From: Chara braunii
Lineage: Eukaryota > Streptophyta > Charophyceae > Charales > Characeae
Direction: 5' to 3'
Assembly: GCA_003427395.1 (NCBI GenBank)
Contig: BFEA01000497.1
Span: forward strand, 591,925 to 621,151
DNA: 29,227 nucleotides
The position numbers and the translations under genes are program-made. Below, in pieces: positions 1 to 9,892 of this stretch (position 1 is the stretch's first letter; each line of letters opens with the position of its first letter). Under the pieces are notes generated by a model. It did not search any database and was not told where the DNA came from. It worked only from the letters and a program-made list of their open reading frames with translations.

Positions 1-40
<40 letters not shown>

Positions 41-60
41 AGAAGAAGAAGAAGAGAAAA
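1..60. repeat. poly(A) and GAA low-complexity tract
   Basis: A run of 35 A is followed by GAGGAAGAAGAAGAAGAAGAG. It may be the 3' tail of a retroposon lying off the left edge, but nothing to its left is visible to test that. Confidence 0.85.
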
Positions 61-639
61 ATTTTCGCCCCCTTTCCTACTCACCTCCTCTACTGCCTTG
101 GAGTTTGAAGTGTCAATCTTGATGAAGCTCCTTGTTGCTTGGCTATGGCTTCCTTCTCCCTCAAACCCTCACCAACCTTCTCCTTCAGTCTCTCCCTGGC
201 TATGGCAAGCTCCCACTACCAAGGCTATGGAGTCCTCCCCTTTAGGAGGGCTACATGGGATCCTCCAAGCCTCTCTCTCTCTCCCACAACCTGGGGGCTA
301 TGGCGGACCACCTCCTTGGGCCAACACCACTGTCACTAGCTCCAATGGCTACTCTTACTAGCCTACAGTCTTCTCCAAGCCTCCAAACTAGCAGCGATTC
401 CCCTCCTCTCACTCCAATAGAGTAAAGTGCTCCCATGAGCTCACTTGGGCAGCATGAGCACTCCTCATGCAAATGTGAGTGTGGCGGACTGCTCTCTCAG
501 CTTATGTAGGCTGAAACCAGCACACCGGCCAGCCCATAGGCCTCCCCATGTGCCTCAAAGTGAACCGAGGCACCCCCATGGCCAATTTTTACCACAAGGT
601 CTCTCTGGGGCACATGGGCCTTATTTTGGCGAAGTACAT

Positions 640-672
640 GCAGTCCGAGTGGTTGGTACCAACTCGGACTGC
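640..672. repeat. 33-bp near-perfect palindrome
   Basis: GCAGTCCGAGT (640-650) is the exact reverse complement of ACTCGGACTGC (662-672), and the centre contains the palindrome GTTGGTACCAAC. It is the best-conserved member of the palindrome family in 600-2785. Confidence 0.85.
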
Positions 673-831
673 CCCTTGGGCCTCCTCAAGTCTCTTTTCC
701 TTTTTCAAATGTTGCCCCCTTGAGTCCAAATGCCCAAGGGGCAACCTTGTGTGCCTTTTTCTCGATTTTTGCTGATTCTACCCCATTTTGGGTAGGCCGA
801 GATATTTTTTCATGCCTTGGTGCAATCTCAG

Positions 832-856
832 CCTTGGATCTGGTTGAGATCCAAGG
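832..856. repeat. inverted repeat, 10-bp arms
   Basis: CCTTGGATCT (832-841) and AGATCCAAGG (847-856) are exact reverse complements around a 5-nt loop. Confidence 0.85.
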
Positions 857-1052
857 GCAAAAAATTACGAGCTACCCCCAAGTGGTCCTTGCTTCAATTT
901 TGAGCCCCTAAGCTCACTTTTTCAATTTTTGGTGCATTTGGCCCTCTTCTTGGGCCATATACACAATTTCATTTTTTTCCCTCTTTTGTTTCTTTCCATT
1001 TTGGGTTGCCAACTCATTCCGGGGTTGGCCGTTTGAGTTGGTCTCACAAAAA

Positions 1053-1110
1053 GCGGCCATATGCTCTCCTCCATGAGATCTGCGGCCATATGCTCTCCTC
1101 CATGAGATCT
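1053..1110. repeat. 29-bp tandem duplication
   Basis: The 29 bp at 1053-1081 (beginning GCGGCCATATGC, ending GAGATCT) is repeated exactly at 1082-1110. The right copy runs into a further palindrome of the form CATG-GATCTGA (1101-1125). Confidence 0.95.
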
Positions 1111-1188
1111 GATCTCAGATCCATGGTCCACAATAAAAACGACCAACTCCTTTTTGCATTTTCTCTCATTTTTGCCCTTTTCAATTCA

Positions 1189-1230
1189 GATATTGCTGAG
1201 ATAATGCCCCAAGGGCATATCTCTGCAATC
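1189..1230. repeat. imperfect inverted repeat
   Basis: GATATTGCTGAGATAATGCCC is mirrored by GGGCATATCTCTGCAATC, giving a long imperfect stem with a very short loop. It shares the GAGATA/TATCTC core with other palindromes nearby. Confidence 0.7.
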
Positions 1231-1638
1231 CGGATAGCCCTCCACCAAATCTGGAGGTATGAGGTCACAGTACGGACATGTCAGTCCCTACTGTGCCAGT
1301 CCCAACTGGCCGGCACATTCTCCGCCACTCTTTTCTCCCCCTTTATCTCATTCTCCCTCCATTTTCTCCATTTTTTTTTATTATTTTTTTTCTGCTGTGA
1401 CAAATGTCAAGCAATTGTGCACCCTCTTTTTTAGGCCTTAGATCCTCATTCATGGCTAGATTTATACCCAGCAGTTGACTGTTATATCTCGGATTACAAC
1501 AATGAAGCCCCCTATACTCATGGGGGCTCCAGTTTGCCTTTTTTTCCTCAATTTTGGGCCCCCTTTTGCTGCAATTTTTCCTTGGCAGCTTATTTTCTGT
1601 ATAGAGCCCCGTGGGGCTCTATTTTCTTATGCCTGGCT

Positions 1639-1658
1639 AGTCTGAGATATCTCGGACT
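1639..1658. repeat. 20-bp palindrome AGTCTGAGATATCTCGGACT
   Basis: The site is self-complementary except for one T/G pair. It is the compact form of the family, with a GAGATATCTC centre flanked by AGTC-G arms. Confidence 0.8.
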
Positions 1659-1763
1659 GATGGGCAGTCCTCCCCTCACACTTTTCCTCTCCTTTTTTGC
1701 CTCCTAGCACCCCCTTTCTTGGCTCATTCAGTTTTTGCACCAACCGTGGCTAATATTTTACAC

Positions 1764-1801
1764 CGTCAAGATCTTGATCTCGTCAAGATCTTGATCTTGA
1801 C
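1764..1801. repeat. 17-bp direct repeat made of palindromes
   Basis: CGTCAAGATCTTGATCT occurs twice back to back (1764-1780, 1781-1797) and each copy contains the perfect palindrome TCAAGATCTTGA. The second copy continues into TGACG, so the tract is also an inverted repeat. Confidence 0.9.
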
Positions 1802-2060
1802 GTCGCCACTTGTTTTGCATGATCATTCTCTTTTGCTGGCTCATGGTTATCCTGGAACAACTCAACTCCCCGCCATTCTCCCATGCTAGTCTCATTCTCT
1901 AGTCCCGGTGGTGGTCCCGTCGGCGCATATCCCAATTTTCAACTATTTTTATTTGGGTCCGGCATCGTTCCCGGTGATGTCCAATTTTTGTTTGGGGCTC
2001 CCTTGTCCCCCGGCAACCCCAATCTCCCCTTCCCATGTGCCTCAAGTGCCGCGATTTCGG

Positions 2061-2083
2061 TCGCGAGATCCACCATCTCGCGA
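2061..2083. repeat. inverted repeat, 9-bp arms
   Basis: TCGCGAGAT (2061-2069) and ATCTCGCGA (2075-2083) are exact reverse complements around a 5-nt loop. Confidence 0.85.
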
Positions 2084-2182
2084 TCACCATTTACTATCTC
2101 TATTTACCCAAGTCCAAGACAAGCTTTTCTAGTATCTTGCGTGTGTCAAGGCCATTTTTTCTTTTGGCCTAGGCACCCCCAT

Positions 2183-2206
2183 GCAGTCCGTTATTTCTCA
2201 GACTGC
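2183..2206. repeat. imperfect palindrome with ATTTCTC core
   Basis: The arms GCAGTCCG and CAGACTGC pair with one mismatch around TTATTTCT. It belongs with the sites at 2345-2367 and 2760-2779. Confidence 0.75.
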
Positions 2207-2344
2207 TATGGTGGCGTTTTCCGTAGCCCTATGGCCCCACAACTTGCCCTAAACTGAAACAAAACAAAACGGCCAACTTCCAAGTGCATTCAGACTCAAT
2301 GTTGGCTCCGGATGCACCTAAAACATGTGTTTCCCTTCCCTCAT

Positions 2345-2367
2345 GCAATCCGTTGTATCTCGGTTGC
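2345..2367. repeat. imperfect palindrome with GTATCTC core
   Basis: GCAATCCG and CGGTTGC form the arms; the flanking CAT/ATG extends the pairing by a few bases. Same family as the neighbouring sites. Confidence 0.75.
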
Positions 2368-2384
2368 ATGAGGCCTTGATTTTT

Positions 2385-2419
2385 CTTGATTTTCTTTGTG
2401 AAATCAAGAGAAAATCAAG
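2385..2419. repeat. inverted repeat, 11-bp arms
   Basis: CTTGATTTTCT (2385-2395) is exactly complementary to AGAAAATCAAG (2409-2419), with a 13-nt loop. The arms are A/T-rich, unlike the other palindromes. Confidence 0.85.
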
Positions 2420-2759
2420 ATACTTTGCAACCGCCATATCCCAGGATGTAATTTGGTCACGTATGTATTTCCCCAAGTGGCCGTTTTTTACTGTTAGTGC
2501 CCTTTTTCCTTTTCTTTTCTCTTTTCTCTTTTCTCTTCTTTTCTTTTCCATTTCTGAACAGTAGCCTGTCAGTCCCTACTTGTGCCAGTCCCTACTTGTG
2601 CTAGTCCAAACTCACTCATTCCCTCTCACTCCTCGTCTTATTCTCCCACCTTTTTCTTTTCTTTTTCTTTCTTTTTCTAGCATGCCAAGTGTCAACTAGC
2701 TGTTGAGGCCTTTTCTAGGCCCTTCCTCTTGGTTTTGGCCCTTCCTATGCCCAAGGTGT

Positions 2760-2779
2760 AGTCTGTTATTTCTCGGACT
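2760..2779. repeat. palindrome at the edge of element A
   Basis: AGTCTG and CGGACT form the arms around TTATTTCT. It lies a few bases left of the point where protease-like translation on the minus strand is lost, so this family may mark the breakpoint of element A. Confidence 0.7.
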
Positions 2780-2785
2780 GCAACC

Positions 2786-3267
2786 GTTCTGAAATAACAT
2801 TTGACACGATCAACAAACTAAAAGACAGTGATCGTGCTCTTGTCAGCAAGCATAGACGTGATAGGTCTAGACAAATTCTGCACTCTCATTCCCAGATGCA
2901 ACTTACGAATTGCTTTCTCTGAGATTTAGGACTGTGTCGATCCTGGATCTAACAATGCACCTACACATGTGCGTGCAATCTCAATGTCAGCGATAATCAA
3001 CTCACCCTTAGACTTTGTTTTCTTAGCCCACGAACTTCTTAGCGCAATGAGTTCAGTACCAAGTTTGTCAAGGGTATCACCCAGAGAGACAGAACACGAC
3101 AATTTCAGGGTGTTCTAGGTGACGGCCCTAAGAAGAGTCCTCCTTTGGCATGCGGGTCGGAGGGTTGAAAGGGGTTTCAGGCGCCTTACCTTTGTCTGAA
3201 CCCTCCAACTTAGTAGGAGCAAACACTACTCCTGCTGGCTGCTCCCTTTTGGGTTACGAATGAGGGG
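2786..3267 (-). pseudogene. element A retropepsin fragment (broken)
   Basis: Translation of the minus strand gives an aspartic-protease-like stretch with ALLDPGST (the Asp codon is 2947-2949), followed by an ISEKAIRKLHL-type segment and LADKST, the usual order in Ty3/Gypsy proteases. These enzymes cut the Gag-Pol polyprotein. Normal DT/SGA is here DPGS, so the loop next to the catalytic Asp is altered. In-frame stops lie at 2926-2928 and 2818-2820, and the linker to gag (about 3110-3267) changes frame. The closing (I/L)LG part of the protease is missing, because readable sequence ends at about 2790. Confidence 0.65.
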
Positions 3268-4164
3268 CCACCTTGCAATGATGTGCCTCGCAGTGCCGCA
3301 CTTCAAACACTACTGGTTGTTCATTCGCTCCTGCCACCCATCGTGTATCAGGCCCGTCTTTCCCCAAGGCCACCCAACCGCTATGTCAGGATGCTCCGGG
3401 AAGGAGCGTGGACGCCTCTTCTTATATCCTTCCTGTTTGGTGCCACCCTTGTTGGCCACCATGGCGGCGACGTCACCCTTTCCAGACTTGTCGCCACGAC
3501 TTGCTGCGCCCCTTGCCTCTTCGAGGGGCCATCTCTCAACAGTCTCATCGTCGAATACAACGAGAGTGTGGTATTGGCGCTTCTGTCGCCACAGGACTCT
3601 CTTCCCATTCCCAAACCCACTTGTCGGTCCACCTCTCACAACAGATGCATAGGTGCCCTTAATCTGTGCAGTCATCTCCTCCCTTTGGAGCGCGAGCTCG
3701 CGGAACTGACGATAGTTGTATTTACGGGATTTGCTTTCCGCGACGAGTTGTCCGCATATGGGCGCGGGCAGAGCACGCGAGTAGATGTAAAGGACCTGGT
3801 TGTCTTGGAGGTTCAATCCAGGTACCTGCAACAAATGATCAACCTCACGTGACAAAGCATCGACATTGGTCCAACACTTCTGGCTAATGGTGGTGAATTC
3901 ATCAAAGGCTTTATCGATCGTCGTCTTGTCAAGGAATCTCTCCTTGATTTTCTGGAGAAATTCTCGCGGGGTCATATTTTTTGCCCACTCACCAATGTCC
4001 TCGAACCCTCTCCTTCGCAACTTCCCATAGACATGAGGTGGAAAAGGCAACTTGACTTTCCGGGTCAACTGGAGCAATACCACATTACGTTTGGATTTCC
4101 GCAATCCACGATAACAAGTGTGCCCCTCGAGAACAGCCCTCGACAGGTGAGTAGAGTCAGCCAA
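3268..4164 (-). pseudogene. element A Gag polyprotein with zinc-knuckle remnant (broken)
   Basis: An open frame of 284 codons runs from ATG at 4164 to TAG at 3312-3310. The middle, about residues 60-165, matches the retrotransposon Gag core: an REFLQKIKERF helix, a DEFTTISQ segment, a REVDHLLQVPGL segment and a basic ALQREEM region. Gag would form the particle and package RNA. Directly after the stop, in the same frame, is CLKCGTARHIIARW (3309-3268). This fits the CCHC knuckle spacing C-x2-C-x4-H-x4-C except that the last Cys is Trp, so the knuckle is both cut off by the stop and damaged. The start codon is only the first Met in the open frame; the true N-terminus is uncertain. Confidence 0.8.
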
Positions 4165-4361
4165 TCACAACACAAAAGCAATCAATGTGTCAACTGCTCA
4201 TCCTCTTGCTGGTCTCGGTGCAAACGCCCGTGTGTCCAGGCCCAAGGACTGACGTGTGGTACTACGACGTAACCGAGTGCCGTACCGCCCGTCAGCGCAC
4301 ACAAGTGCAAGTGTCGATCCCCACCAATCTTCACGGTAGATGGCAGCGCAAGTCTTCCCTG

Positions 4362-4734
4362 CCACGTGTCACATCCCAATCTATCCAACGCAACACATCC
4401 ACGGAGTATGCCACGTCAGCAACAATGGCCAGCGAGGCCTTCAAAATGGAAGGTCACGGTAGCCACGTCAGTAGCGCACGACTGCCAAGTCCATTCGTCA
4501 CTGGTATGCCACGTCAGACAGAAAATACCGCCTCGACCTTGGAAGTGCCACTTCGGCAGGTAAGTCGCAACACAGGTAAGTGCCACGTCAGTCAATGATC
4601 CGTTGTTTCTCCGGATGCCATGTCAGCACCCACATACCATGCCACGTAGGCAGCACTCCCAATGCCACATCAGCAGTTCTCTCTCTCTCTCTCTGTCTCT
4701 GTCTCTCTCTCTGTCTCTCTGTCTCTCTCTCTCG

Positions 4735-4807
<73 letters not shown>

Positions 4808-5050
4808 GTCGATCTTTCAGTGCCACGTTAGCACCTCTGCCAACGGTACTCTCGTCGGTCGCCGATCATCACTTCAGCAAACATTGCGCCACGTCAGCAA
4901 TGTCGCTAGTCCACGTCATCATCCGTCTTCAGGTAAGTAACCGCGCACGTCGGTCATGTTTAGACTCGCCATTATACTCGCGCCCGTTTATAAACGCAAA
5001 ACAATCGATGCATGTCCCACCTCCATATACTTGCCATCGCACGTCACACC
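4362..5050. repeat. dispersed array of CCACGTCA motifs in element A leader
   Basis: Copies and close variants of TGCCACGTCAGCA recur on the plus strand: exact at 4409-4421, with variants near 4461, 4507, 4581, 4617, 4641, 4663, 4822, 4886 and 4909, and weaker ones to 5045. In the sense of element A, which runs on the minus strand, they read TGCTGACGTGGCA. TGACGTGG contains the ACGT core bound by plant bZIP proteins, so a promoter or enhancer role is possible but inferred. A (CT)n tract interrupts the array. Confidence 0.75.
4678..4804. repeat. (CT)n microsatellite
   Basis: About 127 bp of CT with occasional TG and CG interruptions in its left part. In the sense of element A it is a GA-rich tract between PBS and gag. 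The long Ser/Leu and Arg/Glu ORFs over it are artefacts. Confidence 0.98.
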
Positions 5051-5082
5051 GCGCATCAACAGATCACGACGAAGGAGGTAAC

Positions 5083-5094
5083 GCTCCGATACCA
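5083..5094 (-). other. element A primer-binding site
   Basis: On the minus strand this reads TGGTATCGGAGC, the tRNA-iMet-type PBS of plant LTR retrotransposons with one A-to-G difference. It follows the LTR end, which reads ...TTGCA on the minus strand (CA at 5099-5098), after the 3-nt spacer ATT. The same variant is used by element C. Confidence 0.8.
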
Positions 5095-5097
5095 AAT

Positions 5098-5194
5098 TGC
5101 AATGAACCCAGTTGGGAGAAAAACTCGTCAATGTCGAAGTACAAGATGTCTCATTGCATGTCAATGTCTCCAATAATCATGAATGTGATCCGAA
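5098..5194 (-). mobile_element. element A 5' LTR, 3' part
   Basis: This 97-bp stretch between the PBS of A and the start of element B must be the U5 end of A's LTR. The boundary at 5098 is set by the PBS and the terminal CA. It is separated from the rest of the LTR by the insertion of B. Confidence 0.7.
5191..5194. other. left target-site duplication of element B (CGAA)
   Basis: CGAA directly precedes the 5' LTR and recurs at 13373-13376 directly after the 3' LTR. Ty3/Gypsy integrases make 4-6 bp duplications, so the pair supports a single intact insertion. Confidence 0.75.
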
Positions 5195-6127
5195 TGCGAG
5201 GCACAAGGGCTCGGTAAGCCCTACTGGGCCCTGTTATCAGCAAGGTCGGTCGCCCTAACGCAAGGCAGGCCCGACCTAGGCCTATTTTGGACTACCACGC
5301 AACTGGGGGAAATTTAGGCAGTTGCGCAGCGCCAGTTGGTTGAAAGCGCCCAGGCCCAGGCTGCCTTCATGGTATGTAACTGAGGCAGGCCTTGGGCCAG
5401 ATACGCAACATGGACCGAACACAGGCTGCGGGCAGTTGGGCACAGGTAACCACCACAGGCCCTGGGCCTGATTCGTCTGGACTGAGGCTCAACCTCTCGG
5501 GTCCTACCAGAAGCTTCTGGGTCGGGGCCCAGTGCAGCCTTGCCACACACAGCAGGCAGGCCACAACCATTTAGGAAAGGGCCTGCCTCCAGATTCAGCA
5601 TTCGGGCACTGGTTGCATGTTGCGCAAGCGCTGCTACGCTAAACGCTGGCCAGGCCCACACGCTCCCGGACGAGCAGGGAGAGCAGGCAGCCATAGTCGA
5701 GCTGCGCTGTGCTGCGCTGAGCTGGATGGGCCGCATGGTGGTCCTTAGGTGCATGTGGCATATGTGAGTGGGGGATCAAGGTTGTGAGTGATTCGAGAGA
5801 CATACCTGGTGCTTGAGGCGAATGGCAGTGGCCGATATCTGCTCGTACTTTGGGGAGCTGTTGACGTCAGCAACGACATTGTATATAGGCTAGATAGGAT
5901 CTGCCATTTGTAGTCTGGGCGCAGAGTGCCAGATAGGATGTCGACATTAGTTCATTGTTGATGATGATGAGACCATTCCAACATTGTCACTTGTGAGCTT
6001 TTGTTGTGCTTTTATTTGGTGGAACTCGTGTTGCAATTCTGCTTTTGGTTCGAGGTCACGACTACCTGGTCTCATATGTATGATGTTGCTTGGTTTCTAA
6101 AGTTCGCTATCACTCATTTTCTTTACA
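5195..6127 (+). mobile_element. element B 5' LTR
   Basis: 933 bp, starting TGCGAGGCAC and ending TTTACA. It aligns along its whole length with 12445-13372. A 5-bp length difference lies in a GCTGCG-type repeat near 5705-5720. The left half is GC-rich and full of CAGGCC/GGCCTG words. A TATATAG box at 5882-5888 and a TGACGTCA site at 5862-5869 are the likely core promoter. Confidence 0.92.
5862..5888 (+). promoter_or_regulatory. putative LTR promoter: TGACGTCA site plus TATA box
   Basis: TGACGTCA (5862-5869) is a perfect palindromic bZIP site of the CRE/C-box type, and TATATAG (5882-5888) follows 12 bp later. Both are altered at the matching place of the 3' LTR (TGACGCCA and TAGATAG, near 13108-13130). 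Function is inferred from motif and spacing only. Confidence 0.5.
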
Positions 6128-6130
6128 ATT

Positions 6131-6142
6131 TGGTATCAGAGT
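6131..6142 (+). other. element B primer-binding site
   Basis: TGGTATCAGAGT matches the first 11 bases of the plant tRNA-iMet PBS TGGTATCAGAGC. It follows the LTR end after the 3-nt spacer ATT. Confidence 0.88.
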
Positions 6143-7456
6143 TGTGGTACGGTGCGCTAATCTGGCGCTTGTCTTCTGCATATATGGTACATGCACGCGG
6201 TCTGTTGGGTGAGCGGTTGTGGGAGGTGTGTAGTGAGGAGGGCAAAGGCAAGCAGGCGACCCAGGTGGAGAGGGGTATTGCCAGGAAGGCTACGTGGTGA
6301 TTATTGGGTGTTCGCAGTGTGATGAGAACTATCTGATGTCTGATTGATGTTGAGGTGGAACGATGGTGCAATGCTGGTTGTGCCGAAGCAGCGATTGGTC
6401 ATCACAATCGGCATCAGGTCATCTGGTGCGAGTATCTATGGTTGGGGACAACTATTTTGAGGTACGTTGCTCTTAACCTTATCTACCCTCTTCGACACTT
6501 CTTACAGTGAGGATGTGTGCTCTGTCTTGAGAGTCCTCTCATGTGAGGCGTCGAGTGCGCTCAACCTTGAGAGTCAGCATTGTTCACGTGGAGCATCTGG
6601 AAGGAGAGGGCGGAGCTATTTGAAGGGCCCTAGACAAAGCACTGGGTCACGGTCACCATGCCAACCCACCGGGAGTAGAGCACGCATGCTTTGCTGCGAT
6701 TTCCTTTGTCTGCCTGCTGCACTGATAGATGGGTGATGAGGGGAAGGCCAGCCAATCGGTCGGTGTAAGGCTCGCTGCACGCGAGGGTAAACATTGTGCA
6801 GGGCTGGCCAGCTCAGCATACACTCGGGGCACAGGGGTGGGTGGGCTGTGTGCACACCTTTAGACACACACGCTATCCGGATCGCTCAGGAACGCTGACG
6901 TCAAGTGACAATCAAGAAGAATTGAGGGAGGGGTAGGTTTCAGGTGATCAGTTCGGGAAAGATTCCACTCTGCAAACAGCCATGCAAATGATTTTATTTT
7001 TATTTTTGATTAGTTAGATGTTACAGCTTTTAACACATCTGACAGAAAACGTAGGTAGAGATTACTGTGTGCTTTCTGTTTGCGGACTAGTCAAAGCAAT
7101 ATAGTTTCGTTTGTAGGCATCTGAACTTACCTGTTGGACCCAAATGTGTAGAAATAGCCACCAATTAATTTATTTATTTATTTTAAACCGGTCTGTACAC
7201 TAAGCTGCGGTAGGCATTGAGTGTGACCTAGTGCAGATCGTGTGGAGTTTTGTAGCTTATGAGTGTCAGGGATAATACTCACGAGGACGATAGGATCCTG
7301 CAATATGCAAGGCGCCCTATAGCCCACGTGGCATTAGGACCCGAGGGTGACGGATTCCTGTTCCGCCGGCAAAGGGAGAGACAGCAGCAGTAACGTAGAG
7401 CTAGGTCCGCAGAGGTAAGCAGAGCGTTCGCAAGCGAAGCCGCTACTTCAGTGATT
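6143..7456 (+). other. element B untranslated leader
   Basis: About 1.3 kb between PBS and the first gag codon. It contains no recognisable coding; the short frames have no known motif. AT-rich stretches lie at 6985-7015 and 7165-7195. Such a long leader may hold the RNA packaging signal, but nothing in the sequence identifies one. Confidence 0.6.
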
Positions 7457-9219
7457 ATGGCCACAACTGCGCAGCAAAGCTCTCAGGCTTGTAGTTCAGG
7501 GACTGTAGGGGCAACGGTCGCACAGACTGTGAGTCAGTGCGCAGGCATCATGGCAAGCCAACATTTAGTGTTAACTCCCGAGGAGGTCGCCATACAACGA
7601 GCAAATGCTTAGGAGGCACAACTACATAAGGTGTTAGGAGAGAGAAAGGCAGAAAAGGAGAGAATGCTTAGACGTAAGTCAAGGATGCAGCGGAGACAAG
7701 CGAACTTTAGAGAGTTAGAGGAGATGGACCTGACTCATATGGATGATGATGTGAAGGTAAAGAACCGCCTGCTAGATGTAATAGAGATGCAGGACTATCA
7801 CACGACGCTTTTACAGGACATTCAGCAGAGCCTGGCCGTGCTGGCTGGGAGAGCTCAGGCAACACCATCACCATCAAGGCCTGGTGCCTGGCCTGTGGTA
7901 CAGCCTCCTCCTTTTGTCCCACCGGTGACTGGAGTATCCCCATTTGTAGTTCCTCCAGCATCGTTACAGGCCGCTTCCCTATTGAGTATGCCTTTGACAA
8001 GAGGGTTCTCAGCAGGTCCTAGTGTACAGATTCATGTACAGACACATTGTATTCCCAACCCCTGTTGCAGATTGCCGTAACTGGGCAGCCTGCTATCTCG
8101 CAGCCAGCACAGCCGCAGGGCACACAGCCCCAACAGCAGCTACTGCAGCAGCCTGCGCCCCAAGGTCCACAACCTGGAGTGGTGCAGGTACCGGGACAAA
8201 GCCAGTGGGTTCCGAAGACGGCCATCACCTCACCTAAACCCTTCTCAGGGGATAAGAGGGGCAAAGACCTTGACACATGGTTGAGGTCAGTGCCAGTCTA
8301 CGTAAAGTGTAAGTTGACCTTGCCGCACGAAAAAGTGTTTGTGGCTGCCTCCTACCTTAAGGGGAGCGCAGCAAGATGGTTAAGCTGGCTAGTGCAACTA
8401 GAGGGATACAGTCATGACTTCTATGCTTGGGCATTCAACCTGAAACTTGAAGACTTCCTTAAGCTGGTGGAGGAAATGTGGCATGATCCTCAGGAGGCCC
8501 AAAAGGCCACTGATGTGATCCTGACTTTCAACAACAGAGCGTTCAAGTCAGTTAGGGATGCCATAGACGCAGTGGAGCGTCTGATTTGTGTGCCTGGAGT
8601 ACGCTATGACCGCCAAGTCTTGCTAACCACTTACGTGAGATGTCTTCCTATGCCGCTCAGGAATGAGTTGGCGGGTGAGGCAAACATCAACGTGCACAAC
8701 TTCCCCTCGTTTAGCAAGAAGGCCCTGGACCTGGAAGCAAAGATAGGGCATAGGCACCAACCCACAACGGACGGAAGGAAGAAAGCACTGCCTCCCAACT
8801 GGAGGGTGAAGGGTTGCATCATGTTCCTCGATAACGATGGTTCTACCATCGAACTAGATGACAACTTCCAGGAGGGAGTAGGTTCCGAGGCAGGCAGCGT
8901 AGAGGCTTCAAGGGGTGGAGCAGTCGCTGCCTCAGTCCAAAAAGGGAGTCAAGTAGACCCCAACGCTCCTCCATGGGAGAAAGCGGGTCTCATCGAGGAC
9001 GTGTGAAGAGACCGTTATACGCGGCAGGCTTGTATCCGTTGTGGCCAATATGGCCATAATCAGTTCAAGTGTCGCAATAAGAAAGTGACGGAAAAGATCC
9101 CGCCTACAATGGGGCAGGCGATGGGATCTCCACTTCCCAGGGTAGCAATGTGGCCAGCAGTTTTGGCACCGCCTTGGGAAGCACGTCGGGCCAGTAGGAA
9201 TAGTAGTTGTTCCTGCTAG
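7457..9219 (+). pseudogene. element B Gag polyprotein with CCHC zinc knuckle (broken)
   Basis: The likely start is ATG 7457. The N-terminal part contains a highly charged KAEKERMLRRKSRMQRR helix and then a Pro/Gln-rich linker. The Gag core follows at 8227-8760: a PKPFSGDKRGKDLDTWL segment, a LKGSAARWLSWLV helix and an ALDLEAKIG end, giving the usual matrix/capsid-like order. An intact knuckle CIRCGQYGHNQFKC lies at 9031-9072 and would bind genomic RNA. Breaks: TAG at 7610-7612, a frame change between about 8045 and 8080, and TGA at 9004-9006 just before the knuckle. The gag frame ends at TAG 9217-9219; the protease frame is offset by +1 from it. Confidence 0.85.
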
Positions 9220-9226
9220 GGTCGAG

Positions 9227-9889
9227 GTGGTGGACACACCCTCACCATCTCGAGAGATGGCCCAAGCTACTGACTCCGTTGTTGTCCCGCAAACACATTC
9301 AGACCAATCGATCCTCTGTTCGATGAATGTGTTTGAATCCTTAGAGGAGCTAGAGGAGGAGTGGTCTAGATCAGACCCGCTAGCTTCTTGGACGGCAATG
9401 GCCAGAGCCCCTAAGGGTGAGCTGTTCGTCGGTGAGGTAGTCATCGGCGGCTGCAAGGCCGGGGCCTATTATGACACTTGCTCAGCGCGAAACTTTATTA
9501 GGCGCACGTGGGTTGAGAGGCTGCGTTTACAGAGGCAAGTGCAGCGCCTGAGTCGACCTGTGGAGTCGACCTGCGCCAACAAATAGCGCATGGTAGTCAC
9601 TGACTACCTTAAAGACATAGAGTGTTTATTCCCGTACGCTGGAGGGGAACTGAGACATCGAGTCTCGTTCCTAGTTAGCGATGATCTCCCAATGGACATC
9701 CTGTTGGGTATGTACTGTATTTCGGTTGCGCAGCGCCAGTTTGACTGGGACCGAAAAGTGGTCAAACACACTTTGCCCGGAGTGGGGACCGCCAGATTAT
9801 GTAAGTTTAAGGCTGGTAGTCTCATCGAGTCCTACGGATGCATGTGTGCGGTCGCGTTCTATAATTATTATAAGCAAAATCTGGAGTAG
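9227..9889 (+). pseudogene. element B retropepsin (broken)
   Basis: An aspartic protease of the retrotransposon type. The active-site region is YYDTCSARNFI (about 9467-9499): the catalytic Asp is kept but the following Gly of DT/SG is Cys. The closing LPMDILLGM motif near 9687-9713 is typical of Ty3/Gypsy proteases. An in-frame TAG at 9584-9586 separates the two halves, and TAG at 9887-9889 separates it from RT. No ATG is needed, because the domain would be made as part of a Gag-Pol fusion. Confidence 0.8.
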
Positions 9890-9892
9890 GGT

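Larger units (their letters stand above)
61..2785. other. gene-free, pyrimidine-rich region with palindromes
   Basis: No reading frame here has recognisable protein motifs. The short ORFs are low-complexity or fall across palindromes. The region is rich in CT and TTTT stretches and carries a set of short imperfect inverted repeats, listed separately. Two blocks resemble each other: about 1275-1430 and 2563-2715 both contain GTCAGTCCCTACT, a pyrimidine-rich stretch and a nearby ATGYCAAG-like string, so the region may be made of old diverged duplicates. Its right edge, near 2785, coincides with the loss of readable protease sequence of element A. Confidence 0.6.
2786..5194 (-). mobile_element. 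element A: partial minus-strand Ty3/Gypsy retrotransposon
   Basis: Read on the minus strand the order is LTR edge (5194-5098), primer-binding site (5094-5083), leader (5082-4165), gag (4164-3268) and a protease fragment (about 3267-2786). RT, RNase H and integrase are absent: recognisable coding ends near 2786, where the palindrome-rich region begins. The LTR is cut at 5194 by element B and should resume at 13373 after B's target duplication. The stretch 4165-4361 has no recognisable coding; the N-terminal part of a typical gag was not found there, so the gag may have lost its 5' end. Confidence 0.8.

Noticed and set aside
4580-5217. Plus-strand Ser/Leu-rich ORFs and the minus-strand Arg/Glu ORF over the CT tract
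   Set aside because: They are translations of a (CT)n microsatellite; flanks have no protein motif.
5314-5767. ORFs inside the element B LTRs (also 12790-13115)
   Set aside because: They occur in both LTRs because of LTR identity, lie in GC-rich regulatory sequence and have no known motif.
9197-9230. Programmed +1 frameshift at the gag-pol junction of element B
   Set aside because: The frames differ by +1, but gag already has an earlier frame change (8045-8080) and I see no convincing slip site, so decay is as likely.
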